A stretch of 57,106 bases of DNA from positions 1 through 57,106 of the forward strand of contig JAAYED010000074.1 in assembly GCA_012728955.1 (NCBI GenBank), read 5' to 3'. A model generated the notes under the pieces. The model did not search any database and had not been told where the DNA came from. It saw only the letters and a program-made list of their open reading frames with translations. Made by a program: the position numbers and the translations under genes. This DNA comes from Chloroflexota bacterium. GTDB lineage: Bacteria; Chloroflexota; Anaerolineae; UBA1429. Below, in pieces: positions 17,623-28,120 of the stretch (position 1 is its first letter; the number at the start of each line of letters is the position of its first letter).

Positions 17623-19874
17623 GCCAGCTCCTCCTCGCTCAGCTGCGAGCGGGCAATGTCGCGATAGGCCTCACAACTGTGCAGCAGTTCGGCATGGGTG
17701 CCGTGGCCCACCACGCGGCCCTCGTCCAGCACGATGATCTGCTCGGCGTGGCGGATGGTGGCCACCCGCTGGGTGACGATGATCACCGTGGCGTCGGCGG
17801 TCTCGGCGCGCAGGGCACGGCGCAGGGCCGCGTCGGTGCGATAGTCCAGCGCCGAGAGGGCGTCGTCAAAGATCAGGATGGGGGGCTGTTTGGCCAGGGC
17901 CCGCGCGATGGAGAGGCGCTGGCGCTGCCCTCCCGAGACGTTGGTGCCGCCCTGGGCGATCTCGGCCTCCAGGCCGTCGGCCCGGGCGCCGATGAACCCG
18001 CTGGCCTGGGCGATGCGGGTGGCCCGCTCCAGCGCCTCCTGGGGAGGCGTGCCGCTCCGGTTGCGCCGCAGCCCGTACTCCAGGTTGCTGGCGATGGTGC
18101 CGGAAAAGAGCGAGGCCGCCTGGGGCACATAGCCGATGCGGTCGCGCAGCTCGGCCTGCGACACGCTGCGCACGTCGCGCCCGCCCACCAGCACCGCCCC
18201 GGCCGTCACGTCGTAAAAGCGCGGGATCAGGTTCACCAGGGTGGATTTGCCACTGCCGGTGGTGCCGATAAAGGCCGTGGTCTCACCGGGGCGCGCCACA
18301 AAGTTGATGTCGCAGAGCACGTCCTCCTCTGCGTTGGGATAGCGAAAGCCCACCCCGCGAAACTCGACGGTGGCGACCAGCGGATCGGGAAAGGCCTGCG
18401 GATACTCGGGATCGGTGATGGCCAGCTCGGTATCCAGCACGTCGGCGATACGATCGGCCGAGACGGCGGCCCGGGGCACGTTGCCGAACATCATGGACAT
18501 CATCATAAAGGACATCAGGATCTGCATGGCGTACTGCATAAAGGCCATCATGTCGCCCACCTGCAGCTGCGACTGGGCGATCTGGTGGGCCCCCACCCAG
18601 ATCACCACCAGCGACACGCCGCTCATCACCAGGCCCATCAGCGGAAAGAGCAGCACAAACACGCGGCCCACAAAGAGGTTGATCTGGGTGAGCTCCAGGT
18701 TGGCCACGTCAAAGCGGTCGGCCTCGGCGCGCTGCTTGTTAAAGGCGCGGATCACCATCAGGCCGGTGAGGCGCTCGCGCATCACCAGGTTCAGGCGGTC
18801 CAGCTTGCGCTGGATGATCTGAAAGCGCGGGATCAGGATGCTGAACCCCACGCCCACCAGGCCCGTCACCACCAGCACCGCCAGCGCGATGACCCACCAC
18901 ATGCTGGTGGATTTGGAGAGGGCCCGCAGCACGCCGCCCACCGCCATGATGGGGGAATAGATCAGCATGCGCACGCTCATGCCCACCAGCATCTGCACCT
19001 GGTTGATGTCGTTGGTGGAGCGGGTGATCAGCGAGGCGGTGGAAAAGCGGTCGAACTCGGTGCTGGAAAAGGATTCCACCTTGGCGAATACGGCGCGGCG
19101 CACGTCGCGGGCAAAGCCGGCGGCGATGCGCGAGGCCAGCAGGCCCACGGTGATGGCGGCGGCCACGCCGGCCAGGGCCACCAGCAGCATCAGCAGGCCC
19201 ATGTGGATGATATAGTTGCGCTGCAGGGCAAAGGTGTCCATGCCCAGCGCCAGGTACTCATCATGCACCGCCGCGATGGCCATCTGGCGCAGGATGGCTT
19301 CATCCACGGCCCCCAGCTGGGATTGCACCGCGGCGCCCAGCCCGGCACGCTGCTGGGGCGAGAGCCTGGCCAGCAGCTCCCAGGGATCGCCGCCGGCGGC
19401 CAGCAGCGCCGGATCGACGCCCAGGGCCTGGGCGGCCTGCGCGGCGCGCTCGGGCTCGGCCTGCAGCTGCTGCAGACCGGTGGCGGCGGCCAGCGCCGGC
19501 GTGAGGATCTGCTCCAGGCCGTCCAGCGCGGCGGGATCGCTGGTGTTGAGCAGGGCCACGGGCTCGCTGCTCAGCACGGGGTAGCGGCCGATGAGCTCCG
19601 CCGCCTCGGCGCTGCCCGGCTCCACGCTGCGATAGGCGGCCCGCAGGGTGCTGGCAGCATCCTCCGAGAGCAGCAGGCTCAGCCGTTCCAGCTGTGAGCT
19701 GCGCAGGGCCTCGGGCACCGGCCGCGGGATGCCGTTCTGCTGCAGGCCCACGTTGACGATGCGGGACATATAGTCCGGCAGGGCCAGCTCGGTGTTGGCG
19801 CGGGCAAAGTGCAGCCCGGCGATCACCAGGATGAGCACGAGATAGGGACGCAAAAAGGGTAACAGTCTGCGCAC
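17619..19874 (-). CDS. ABC exporter half-transporter, degenerate-site subunit
   Basis: A 751-residue half-transporter. An unusually long external insertion (about residues 35-195) separates TM1 and TM2, starting LPDYMSRIVNVGLQQNGI, as seen in heterodimeric exporters of Firmicutes and Chloroflexota. The ATPase domain has Walker A GTTGSGKST and signature VSGGQ, but Walker B is LIFDDALSALD: Asp stands in place of the catalytic Glu. That marks the non-hydrolysing partner of an asymmetric heterodimer. GTG 19874 follows AGGAGG by 6 nt; the open frame upstream lacks a start with a ribosome site. First gene of a two-gene operon. Confidence 0.92.
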   Translation of the reverse strand: MRRLLPFLRPYLVLILVIAGLHFARANTELALPDYMSRIVNVGLQQNGIPRPVPEALRSSQLERLSLLLSEDAASTLRAAYRSVEPGSAEAAELIGRYPVLSSEPVALLNTSDPAALDGLEQILTPALAAATGLQQLQAEPERAAQAAQALGVDPALLAAGGDPWELLARLSPQQRAGLGAAVQSQLGAVDEAILRQMAIAAVHDEYLALGMDTFALQRNYIIHMGLLMLLVALAGVAAAITVGLLASRIAAGFARDVRRAVFAKVESFSSTEFDRFSTASLITRSTNDINQVQMLVGMSVRMLIYSPIMAVGGVLRALSKSTSMWWVIALAVLVVTGLVGVGFSILIPRFQIIQRKLDRLNLVMRERLTGLMVIRAFNKQRAEADRFDVANLELTQINLFVGRVFVLLFPLMGLVMSGVSLVVIWVGAHQIAQSQLQVGDMMAFMQYAMQILMSFMMMSMMFGNVPRAAVSADRIADVLDTELAITDPEYPQAFPDPLVATVEFRGVGFRYPNAEEDVLCDINFVARPGETTAFIGTTGSGKSTLVNLIPRFYDVTAGAVLVGGRDVRSVSQAELRDRIGYVPQAASLFSGTIASNLEYGLRRNRSGTPPQEALERATRIAQASGFIGARADGLEAEIAQGGTNVSGGQRQRLSIARALAKQPPILIFDDALSALDYRTDAALRRALRAETADATVIIVTQRVATIRHAEQIIVLDEGRVVGHGTHAELLHSCEAYRDIARSQLSEEELA

Positions 19875-19911
19875 GGGCGCCTCCTGAGGAAAAAACGAAC
19901 GCCGTCCTCCG

Positions 19912-19940
19912 ATTGTAACGAAAACGGCCGCGAGGGCGAA
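19912..19940 (-). promoter_or_regulatory. Weak promoter candidate of the ABC exporter operon
   Basis: On the minus strand TACAAT (19912-19917) is preceded by a 17-bp spacer and TTCGCC (19935-19940). The -10 is good and the -35 poor. The element GCCGTTTTCG is repeated twice just upstream. Confidence 0.35.
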
Positions 19941-20551
19941 AACGGCGCCGGGAGCGGCAGCGGGACCGGTCGCCCGGCGGGTGCCCCCCCGCAAGGATGA
20001 TTCAGGCCACCGGAGCAGCTCGGCCCGTCACGAGGACCCATCGGAGACGGCGCAGAAGCGGCGGGCCTCCACACTGCCCCAGGCGCAGGATCAAGGGAGG
20101 CACGCGAGAGACGGTGACTGACCACGCCGGCGGAGCGGACCGTCCGAGGTTTGGGCCGCCGGAGCAGCACGGCGCTCTCGGCGGGTGCGTCCCGCCGATG
20201 GCGCAGCGCGCACGGAGGCATGCTGCGGGCACGGCAGCGGCAGCAGGGCGTCCCGTGTGGCAACACCCGGGCGCCGGGAGCAGCGCCGATCCCGGTGGCC
20301 CGCGCCTTGGAGCCGCAAAGCGGGACCGGTCGCACGGCCTGCGCCCGTCCGCTGGGATGGTTCAGGCCCCCGGCGCAGCAGGGCGCGCCCTGCCGGTGCG
20401 TCCCGCCGATGGCGCAGCGGGCACGGAGGCATGCTGCGGGCACGGCAGCGGCATCGGCGCAGGCGTCCCGTGTGGCAGCACCCGGGCGCGGGATCGGCAG
20501 CGGCGGAGGGGCTGCCCACGGCGGCGCTGCGCGGGGACGGCGCACTCCCCC
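19941..20551. repeat. Divergent spacer with two families of direct repeats
   Basis: The element GGTGCGTCCCGCCGATGGCG, followed by CGGAGGCATGCTGCGGGC, starts near 20185 and again near 20395 (offset 211) and is alignable for about 110 bp. GGGACCGGTCGC.CGGC occurs near 19960 and 20320, each followed by GATG.TTCAGGCC.CCGG. No gene is apparent. Confidence 0.65.
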
Positions 20552-20580
20552 TTGACCGCGCGCCCGCCCCGACCTATAAC
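20552..20580 (+). promoter_or_regulatory. Promoter of the GH39-like gene
   Basis: TTGACC at 20552-20557, a 17-bp spacer and TATAAC at 20575-20580, 28 nt before the ATG. One of the best sigma70 matches in the window. Confidence 0.7.
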
Positions 20581-20608
20581 CTCCCCACTACCTGTCCCGG
20601 AGGTCGCC

Positions 20609-22285
20609 ATGTCCACCAGCGCCCCGCAAGAGGTCACCGTCCGCGTGGATGCCAGCCAGTGGCGCGGCATGCTGCCCCACGCCTGGACCTATATCGGCTA
20701 TGACGAGTGCAACTATACCACCAGCCCCGAGGGCGAGGCCCTGCTCAACCGCATCGGCGCCTTTCAGGAGCAGCCCTATTACGTCCGCTGCCACCACCTG
20801 TTCTGCACCGGCAACCGCCACGGCTTTTACAAATGGGGATCCACCAACGTCTATCTGGAGGACCCCGAGGGCGAGCCGATCTATGACTGGACCGAGATCG
20901 ACCTGATCCTGGATACCATCCGCGCGGCGGGGCTCAAGCCCTTTGTGGAGCTGGGATTCATGCCCCGCGACCTGGCCGACCCGCGCTTTTACGATGCCGC
21001 CGGCGACGGCGGGCGGCTGGAGCAGTACCAGCGCAGCGGCTGGGCCAGCCCGCCGCGGGTGTACTCGCGCTGGTACGACCTGGTGCGGGCCCTGGTGGAG
21101 CATCTTGTGGAGCGCCACGGCGCCGCCGAGGTGGCCAGCTGGTACTTTGAACTGTGGAACGAGCCCGATATCCGCTACTACTGGAAGGGCACGCTTCAGG
21201 AATACTGCACGCTGTACGATTACACCGCCGCCGCCGTCAAGGACGCCCTGCCCGAGGGGCGCGTGGGCGGCCCGGGCACCACCCATCCCATGCCGGGGAA
21301 CAACGCCGCCCAGTGGCTGGATGGGTTCTGCGCCCACTGCACCAGCGGCACCAACGCCGTGAGCGGAGAGGTGGGCACCCCGCTGGATTTTGTCTCTTTT
21401 CACCTGAAGGGCGGCGGCTACCGCGCCGATCCCCTCAACCGACCGCAAGCGCCGCCCTCGGTGCGCCGCATGCTGCAGGGCCTGCTCACCGGCTATGAGA
21501 TCCTGTCGCGCTACCCGGGGCTCACCGCGCTGGAATGCGTGATCTCGGAGTGCGATCCCGACGGCTGGGCCGCGGGCGGCGCCTGGGACAATGCCTGCCT
21601 GAACTTTCGCAATACCGAGTACTATGCCAGCTTTGTGGCCGCCGCCTTTACGCGGCTGCTGCATCTGGCGGCCCAGCGGGCCTGGGACGTGAAACTGCTC
21701 ACCTGGGCCTTTGTTTTCGTGGGCGAGCGCTGCTTTGAGGGCACCCGCGCCCTGAGCACCCAGGGCATCGACAAGGCCATCCTCAACCTGTTGCGCATGG
21801 GCGCGCTGCTGGGCCATCGGCAGCTGGCGCTGGAATCCAGCGGCGAGCGCGATCCGCTGGCCGAGGAGGGCCTGTGGGACGGCGGCGACGGGCCCGATGT
21901 GTGGGGGCTGGCCGCCCAGAGCGGCGACGGCGCCCTGCAGGTGCTGCTGTACAGCCATCACGATGACTGGGAGCGCCCCGAGCGCAGCACGGTGACGCTG
22001 GAGCTGGAGGGCCTGCCCCCCGAGGCGGCTGCCGCCCGGGTGGAGCACTATCGCATCGATGGCCAGCACAGCAACGCCTGGGCCGAGTGGCTGCGGCAGG
22101 GCCGGCCGCGCTATCCCGCCGGTGGCCAGCGCGAGGCGATCCTGTCCCGAGCGGGGCTGGAGCTGCTGGAGCCGCCCCGGGAGTTGCCGCTGGAGGAGGG
22201 CGCCCTGGCGCTCAAGCTGGAGATGCCTGCCCACAGCGTATCGCTGCTGCGGATCGTGCCGCAGCGCGCTCCAGCGGAGGGCTGA
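20609..22285 (+). CDS. GH39-like glycoside hydrolase (beta-xylosidase type)
   Basis: A 558-residue TIM-barrel hydrolase without signal peptide, so probably cytoplasmic. The general acid/base is Glu185 in ELWNEP (181-186), the clan GH-A hallmark. The likely nucleophile is Glu314 in VISECDPDGWAAGG, which matches the SE.DP.GWA pattern of GH39-like xylosidases. A C-terminal beta-sandwich follows from about residue 440. It would cleave non-reducing xylosyl or related residues from imported oligosaccharides; the exact sugar is unknown. ATG 20609 has a GGAGG site. It is a single-gene transcript ending convergently with an AKR operon. Confidence 0.88.
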   Translation: MSTSAPQEVTVRVDASQWRGMLPHAWTYIGYDECNYTTSPEGEALLNRIGAFQEQPYYVRCHHLFCTGNRHGFYKWGSTNVYLEDPEGEPIYDWTEIDLILDTIRAAGLKPFVELGFMPRDLADPRFYDAAGDGGRLEQYQRSGWASPPRVYSRWYDLVRALVEHLVERHGAAEVASWYFELWNEPDIRYYWKGTLQEYCTLYDYTAAAVKDALPEGRVGGPGTTHPMPGNNAAQWLDGFCAHCTSGTNAVSGEVGTPLDFVSFHLKGGGYRADPLNRPQAPPSVRRMLQGLLTGYEILSRYPGLTALECVISECDPDGWAAGGAWDNACLNFRNTEYYASFVAAAFTRLLHLAAQRAWDVKLLTWAFVFVGERCFEGTRALSTQGIDKAILNLLRMGALLGHRQLALESSGERDPLAEEGLWDGGDGPDVWGLAAQSGDGALQVLLYSHHDDWERPERSTVTLELEGLPPEAAAARVEHYRIDGQHSNAWAEWLRQGRPRYPAGGQREAILSRAGLELLEPPRELPLEEGALALKLEMPAHSVSLLRIVPQRAPAEG

Positions 22286-22517
22286 GGGGAGCGAGGCGGG
22301 TTAGGCGCGGCTGGCTCTCAGCACAGGCGCCAAGCACCCGGTGACACGACGGCATGGCCGGGGGCCGGATAAGACGGGTAAACAGCCCCGGGGAGCCGCC
22401 CGCTTGGAGGCGCCCCCGCAGAGCACGACGCCGGCGGCAGGAGGCGTTCGCCCCGCGCCGCCGGCCCATGCCATGCTGCCCGCTCAGCCTCCCTGAGGGG
22501 GCGCCCGTTTGCGCTCC

Positions 22518-23558
<1,041 letters not shown>

Positions 23559-24497
23559 CTAGATCCGATAGGCCAGCGCCGCCGTACCATAAAAGAGCCA
23601 GTACCTCTCGAGATCGGAGAGGTCCTCGGTCACCAGCTGCGCGGCATCCCAATAGTCGCCATAAGCAAAGGCACGGCGATCCACCGGAAAGTTGCTCTCC
23701 AGCATGCAGCGCCGGGCGCCAAACCGGGCGATGCAGTAGCGGTACCAGGGGCGCATCAGCTCCGCCAGCTCCCGGGCATCGGGGGCGCGGGGGGCCGTCC
23801 AGCCGGCGCTCACCAGGTCCATGCCCAGGCCGCCCAGTTTCATATAGAGATTGGGCTGCTGCGCCACCTCGTCGATCAGGCGGGCCCAGGGCTCCCAGCG
23901 GTGGCACCGGGCCAGCGCCTGCTCCCCCTGGGGCGGCGGAAAGGCGGGCGTGAGGCCCAAGTGGTTGAGGATCACGGGGGTGTGGGGGTGGCGGGCGGCC
24001 ACCTCCGCCGCCCCGCGCATGCGCTCGCCCCTGGCCGAGAGGTCCAGCGAGAGCCCCCGCTGGGCCACGGCGGCGCAGCCCTCCAGAAAGTGCCGGTCGG
24101 CCAGGTCGCTGTCGCCGGAGGGGCGGATGCCCCGCAGCCGGCCCTGGCCCGCCCGCAGGTGGGCCTCCAGCACCGCTTCCACCGCGGCGCCCTGCCCCAG
24201 ATCGGCATAGCCCACGATGCCGGCGGCGATACGGGTGCGCCCCGGGTTACCGCGCCCCTCGGCCACGGCCCGGGCGGTCTCCTCCCAGGGCTGGCGCAGG
24301 CCGCCGCCATCCCGCAGGTTGCGCGGCCAGGCCTCCACGGCGATGGTGGCCACTACGGGCAGGGCACCCACGTCCTGCTGCAGCTGCTCCGCCAGATAGA
24401 GGCTGTCGGGATAGCTCCAGAGATGCTGATGGGCGTCGCAGATGCGCAGCCCACCGGCGGGCGCGGCTCCCACGCTGCGCGGGCCTTGATGCTCCAT
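23559..24497 (-). CDS. Amidohydrolase 2 family protein, fuconolactonase-like
   Basis: A 312-residue TIM-barrel metal hydrolase. The metal-binding start motif is ICDAHQHLWSYP, a central NHLG sits in VILNHLGLTP, and MLESNFPVD precedes the C-terminal FYGTAALAYRI; this is the usual pattern of L-fuconolactonase / PDC-hydrolase-like lactonases. Two AKR genes flank it, suggesting a dehydrogenation-then-lactone-hydrolysis route for a sugar; this is inference. ATG 24497 has GGAGG 5 nt upstream. Confidence 0.88.
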   Translation of the reverse strand: MEHQGPRSVGAAPAGGLRICDAHQHLWSYPDSLYLAEQLQQDVGALPVVATIAVEAWPRNLRDGGGLRQPWEETARAVAEGRGNPGRTRIAAGIVGYADLGQGAAVEAVLEAHLRAGQGRLRGIRPSGDSDLADRHFLEGCAAVAQRGLSLDLSARGERMRGAAEVAARHPHTPVILNHLGLTPAFPPPQGEQALARCHRWEPWARLIDEVAQQPNLYMKLGGLGMDLVSAGWTAPRAPDARELAELMRPWYRYCIARFGARRCMLESNFPVDRRAFAYGDYWDAAQLVTEDLSDLERYWLFYGTAALAYRI

Positions 24498-24517
24498 GCT
24501 GCCTCCTTTGTACACGC

Positions 24518-25360
24518 TCAGTCCGCCTGCGCCTCGGCCTCCAGCGCGGCCATGGCCTCGGGGCTCATGGGGCTGAAGGCGCGGGCCAGGCGCACGTTTT
24601 CCTCCAGCTGGGCGATATTGTCGACCCCCACAATGGCGGTGGCCACCGGATGGCTGAGCGTCCAGGGCAGCAGCTGCTCCATGCGCAGCCCCCGTCGCAC
24701 CAGGTTGCCGCGCTCTACCACCTTCATGGCGATGACCCCCGTGCCGCGCGCCTGGGCCACCCGGAAAAAGCGCTCCAGATGATCCACATCCTGCATGACC
24801 GCGTGGGCGGGATTGAGGGTGATCAGCGCCGTGTCATAGGCATAGTCCTCCAGGGCGTCGGCCAGCAGCCGCGCCGAGTGCGCCGTGACGCCGATAAAGC
24901 GGATCACGCCCTCATCGCGCAGCCGCTCCATGGCCTCCCGGGCGCTGTGCCCGGTCTGCAGCTGCTCCAGATGCAGGCTCTGTCCCAAAAAGTGGTGCTG
25001 ATACAGATCGAGGTGATCCGTCTGCAGGCGGGCCAGGCTGCGCTCCACCAGAGCCAGGGTGCCGTCGTAGGTGGGATTGTGGGACTTGCTGGTGAGAAAG
25101 ACCTCGTCGCGGCGCTGGCGCATGACGACGCCGATGTTGAGCTCGCTGGCGCCATTGCCATAGCGCGAGGCGGTATCGATATAGTTGATGCCCAGATCGA
25201 TGGCGCGGTTGATGATTTCCACGGCCTGCTCGTGGCCGCTCAGCTGGGCGACGCCGTACAGCCCTCCCAGCCCCAGCTGGGTGACCTGCACGCCGGTTTT
25301 GCCCAGGGGCCGGGTGGGCAGCAGCGGCCGTTGAAGGGTGGTCTCGGTCGTCGTGCTCAT
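24518..25360 (-). CDS. Aldo/keto reductase, sugar dehydrogenase-like
   Basis: A 280-residue AKR with LGKTGVQVTQLGLGGLYG, then YIDTASRYGNGASE, FLTSKSHNPTYDG and DLYQHHFLGQ holding the tetrad Asp, Tyr, Lys and His. It resembles L-fucose/D-threo-aldose dehydrogenase-type AKRs, which would match the fuconolactonase-like gene 20 nt downstream. First gene of the three-gene operon. ATG 25360 has AAAGGAG. Confidence 0.92.
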   Translation of the reverse strand: MSTTTETTLQRPLLPTRPLGKTGVQVTQLGLGGLYGVAQLSGHEQAVEIINRAIDLGINYIDTASRYGNGASELNIGVVMRQRRDEVFLTSKSHNPTYDGTLALVERSLARLQTDHLDLYQHHFLGQSLHLEQLQTGHSAREAMERLRDEGVIRFIGVTAHSARLLADALEDYAYDTALITLNPAHAVMQDVDHLERFFRVAQARGTGVIAMKVVERGNLVRRGLRMEQLLPWTLSHPVATAIVGVDNIAQLEENVRLARAFSPMSPEAMAALEAEAQAD

Positions 25361-25787
25361 GATGTGCTCCTTTGGCCCGGCTCCGGGCCGGGTTGGGATG
25401 GGCCCCCGAGGGGAAGGCGCCATCGGGCGGGGTGGCAGAGGTTCACACAGAAGGACGATTCAGCGAGGCCCGCCGCCGGCAGCGCCCAGCCGACGGGACC
25501 GCGTTCCATGGGGCCGCCGGCGCCCCCCACTGGGGCCAGGCCCCCTGCGGGATCCGGCCACGGGCGGGCCTGCCCCCGGCCGGCGTCGGTCACCTCCCGA
25601 GGCTCAGCGCGGCACGTGCCGGCCGGGCCGCGGACAGGGCGGTGCCGGGCCGTGCCGGGCCCGCCCGCAGGCTGCCGCAGGCCGCAGGCGGTGCCGGCCG
25701 CTCTCTTGCGAGGCGGGCCGGCGGATCTCATTCGGGCGCCGGCCGCCGCCGACGCCCGAACGGATCGATGCGCAGCACCTGCGCAGG
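25361..25787. other. Intergenic region without recognised features
   Basis: A 427-bp GC-rich spacer in which the promoter of the AKR-lactonase operon should lie. I found no convincing -35/-10 pair, repeat or gene. Confidence 0.4.
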
Positions 25788-26612
25788 TCAGAAGGGGTTG
25801 CCCTGGTCCTTGGCGTCCAATCCAAAAAAGCTGAGCGCCTTTTGGATGGTCAGATCCCAGAAACGCCATTCGTGGGTATAGCCCTCGTACTCTTCAAAGG
25901 TGATGTCCGCCCCGATGGACTGGGCGTACTCTTTGAACTCTTGATACCAGCTGTACAAAAAGTCGTTCTTGCCCACGGCGCAGTACATGCGGGGCAGCTC
26001 CACCTTGCCCACCTTTTCGCCCAGCAGGCGCCAGGTGTTGGCGGGGGAGGCCAGCAGCGCCTCGATGCCGCCGGCGTTCTGCACGCTGGTGGCGGTGCGG
26101 TGGTTCTCCAGCGCCCCGGGCTCGCGCAGGGTGCGCTCATAGTTGCGGGCCGCCGAGGAGAGCACCGCCGCGCCGGCGAACTTGTCCGGATGGTTGAGGG
26201 CATAGATCAGCGTGCCGCCCCCGCCCATGGAGAGCCCGGCCACAAAGTTGTCCTCGCGCCTGGCCGAGGCCGGGAACCAGTTCTGCACCAGCGGCATGAG
26301 CTCCTCGGTCATATAGTCGAACATGTGATAGCCCATCATGCAGTCGTTCCAGTTCACATAGTTGCTGTTCAGCGCGCTGGGCATCACCACGATCAGGTCT
26401 TTTTCACAGGCGTACAGCTCGACGCTGGACTTGCGGATCCAGTCCGAGTGGTCGCCAAAAGTGCCGTGCAGCAGGTAGAGCACCTTGTATTTGGCACCCG
26501 AGCCATAGAACTCGGCGGGGCTGGTGGCCCGGGGCTTGTCCGGCAGGATGATGCTGACTTCGGTGTTGCCGTTGAGGTATTGGCTCTCGAAATTCAGGTT
26601 GACCAGTGCCAT
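25788..26612 (-). CDS. CE1/esterase D-like alpha/beta hydrolase
   Basis: A 274-residue esterase of the tributyrin esterase / feruloyl esterase family. The nucleophile elbow is GLSMGGGG with Ser128, the oxyanion region is LYLLHGTFGDHSDW, and the catalytic His is His247 in GYTHEWRFWD; Asp is probably in VGKNDFLYSW. No signal peptide, so it acts in the cytoplasm, possibly deacetylating sugars. ATG 26612 has AAAGGAG 8 nt upstream. It lies 218 bp downstream of the CMD-like gene and may have its own promoter (TATGAT near 26716). Confidence 0.9.
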   Translation of the reverse strand: MALVNLNFESQYLNGNTEVSIILPDKPRATSPAEFYGSGAKYKVLYLLHGTFGDHSDWIRKSSVELYACEKDLIVVMPSALNSNYVNWNDCMMGYHMFDYMTEELMPLVQNWFPASARREDNFVAGLSMGGGGTLIYALNHPDKFAGAAVLSSAARNYERTLREPGALENHRTATSVQNAGGIEALLASPANTWRLLGEKVGKVELPRMYCAVGKNDFLYSWYQEFKEYAQSIGADITFEEYEGYTHEWRFWDLTIQKALSFFGLDAKDQGNPF

Positions 26613-26830
26613 CGTACCAACTCCTTTGTTCCAGATGCCCACGGGTGGCGCGGGGGCGCGGGGTGGAGGCCTGTCGCCACCGACAGGGCCGACGCCAGCG
26701 GGCGCCGACGGATTCATCATAGGATGCAACGGGCCACAATTCCAGTGCTCCCGCCGGCGGGCGCGGGCCGCGTCCCGGGGCGTCTGAACCGGATGGCCGG
26801 TCCCGCGCCCCGGGGACCCGCGGGGCCCGC

Positions 26831-27154
26831 TCAGGCCTGCTCGGCGAACACCTCCCGGGCCACCCGCACCGCGTTCACGGCGCAGGGCCAGCCGGCGTAA
26901 AAGGCCATGTGGGTGATCAGCTCCGAGATCTCTTCCCGGGTGAGCCCGTTCTGCAGCCCGATGCGGATATGGCTCTTGAGCTCGCTGGTGCGATACAGCG
27001 CGATCAGCGCGGCCACGGTGGCCAGGCTGCGATCGCGGGGGGAGAGCCCCGGCCGCGCCCACACGTCCCCAAAGAGCACCTCGTCGGTCAGCTCCGCCAG
27101 GTGGGGGGCGACATCCCCCACCGCCCGTTGCCCTGCGCTCTGTTGCTCGCTCAT
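26831..27154 (-). CDS. Carboxymuconolactone decarboxylase family protein
   Basis: A 107-residue protein of the CMD/AhpD-like fold. The conserved segment is REEISELITHMAFYAGWPCAVNA, with E...H and Y.G.P positions conserved but no CxxC pair, so peroxidase activity of the AhpD type is unlikely. It follows an AKR gene by 39 nt in the same operon. Probably a gamma-carboxymuconolactone decarboxylase-like hydrolase or isomerase of unknown substrate. Confidence 0.88.
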   Translation of the reverse strand: MSEQQSAGQRAVGDVAPHLAELTDEVLFGDVWARPGLSPRDRSLATVAALIALYRTSELKSHIRIGLQNGLTREEISELITHMAFYAGWPCAVNAVRVAREVFAEQA

Positions 27155-27193
27155 CTCGCTCCTTTCCCTCATGCAGAATCTGCCCCGCCCGCC

Positions 27194-28063
27194 TCAGGCG
27201 CCGATCATGGCGGGATCAGGCCCGCCCCGCAGGCCCGTATCCAGCCCGTCGATGGCCGCCATCTCCTCCGGCGAGAGCTCCAGGTCGAACAGGTCCACAT
27301 TCTCGGCGATGCGGACCGGATTGACGGACTTGGGTATGGGCACCACGCCGTTCTGCAAGTGCCAGCGCAGGATCACCTGAGCGGCGGACTTGTGGTGGGC
27401 CTCGGCGATGGACACGATGGCCGGGTGCCGCAGCGGGTCACCCAGGCGCTGGGCGTTGTCCAGCCAGTAGCGGTTCACCCCGCCGATGGGCGACCAGGCC
27501 ATGCTGAGGATGCCGCGCTGGCGGTGGTACTGGCGTAGCGCCGGCTGGCTGAAAAACGGGTGCAGCTCCACCTGGTTCACCGCGGGCACCGCCCCCGTCT
27601 CGCCGATGAGGGCCTCGATCTGGTCGGCATCCAGATTGCTGACGCCGATGGCGCCCACGCGCCCCTGGGCCTGCAGCTCCGCCAGGGCCCGCCAGGCGGC
27701 CACGGTGCGCTCAAAATGCGCGGTGAGGGGCTGGTGCAGCAGATACAGATCCAGCCGCTCCATCCCCAGCCGCTGCAGGCTGGCCTCATAGCCCCGCAGC
27801 GCCTCGTCATAGCCATAGTCGCTGATCCAGAGCTTGCTGGTGACAAAGACGCCTGCAGGATCCACCCCGCTGCTGCGCAGCGCCTGGCCCACCTGCTCCT
27901 CGTTGCCATAGGCGGTGGCGGTGTCGATCAGGCGGTAGCCGGCGGCCAGCGCCGCCTGCACCGAGCGGATGGTCTCCTCGGGGCTGCAGCGATACACCCC
28001 CAGCCCGATGAGGGGCATGGCCAGACCGTTATTCAGTTGGATGTTGTCCTGTGCGCTGAGCAT
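27194..28063 (-). CDS. Aldo/keto reductase, AKR5 / 2,5-diketogluconate reductase-like
   Basis: A 289-residue AKR. LNNGLAMPLIGLGVYRCSPE at the N-terminus, LIDTATAYGNEEQVG (Asp, Tyr), VTSKLWISDYGYD (Lys) and LYLLHQPL (His) are typical of AKR5. IPKSVNPVRIAENVDLFDLEL is the NADPH-binding C-terminal signature. ATG 28063 has GGGAGGAAG; the frame continues upstream but without a ribosome site. It begins a two-gene operon with the CMD-like gene. Confidence 0.93.
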   Translation of the reverse strand: MLSAQDNIQLNNGLAMPLIGLGVYRCSPEETIRSVQAALAAGYRLIDTATAYGNEEQVGQALRSSGVDPAGVFVTSKLWISDYGYDEALRGYEASLQRLGMERLDLYLLHQPLTAHFERTVAAWRALAELQAQGRVGAIGVSNLDADQIEALIGETGAVPAVNQVELHPFFSQPALRQYHRQRGILSMAWSPIGGVNRYWLDNAQRLGDPLRHPAIVSIAEAHHKSAAQVILRWHLQNGVVPIPKSVNPVRIAENVDLFDLELSPEEMAAIDGLDTGLRGGPDPAMIGA

Positions 28064-28093
28064 GTTCTTCCTCCCGATAACGTTGCTTGGTTG

Positions 28094-28120
28094 GCCGATA
28101 CGGTTGCAGTTGCCGATACG
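28094..28120 (-). repeat. Short direct repeat upstream of the AKR5-like gene
   Basis: GCCGATACG at 28094-28102 recurs at 28112-28120, 18 bp apart, with similar flanks (TTG on one side). It lies 30-60 nt before the AKR start and could be a regulator site; nothing else supports this. Confidence 0.35.

Noticed and set aside
15385-19697. Two long plus-strand frames opposite the ABC exporters
   Set aside because: They are His/Gly/Gln-rich mirror frames of two unmistakable ABC genes with all ATPase motifs on the minus strand.
19997-20608. N-terminal extension of the GH39-like protein
   Set aside because: It covers a repeat-filled spacer and a good promoter; ATG 20609 has a GGAGG site and fits the family start.
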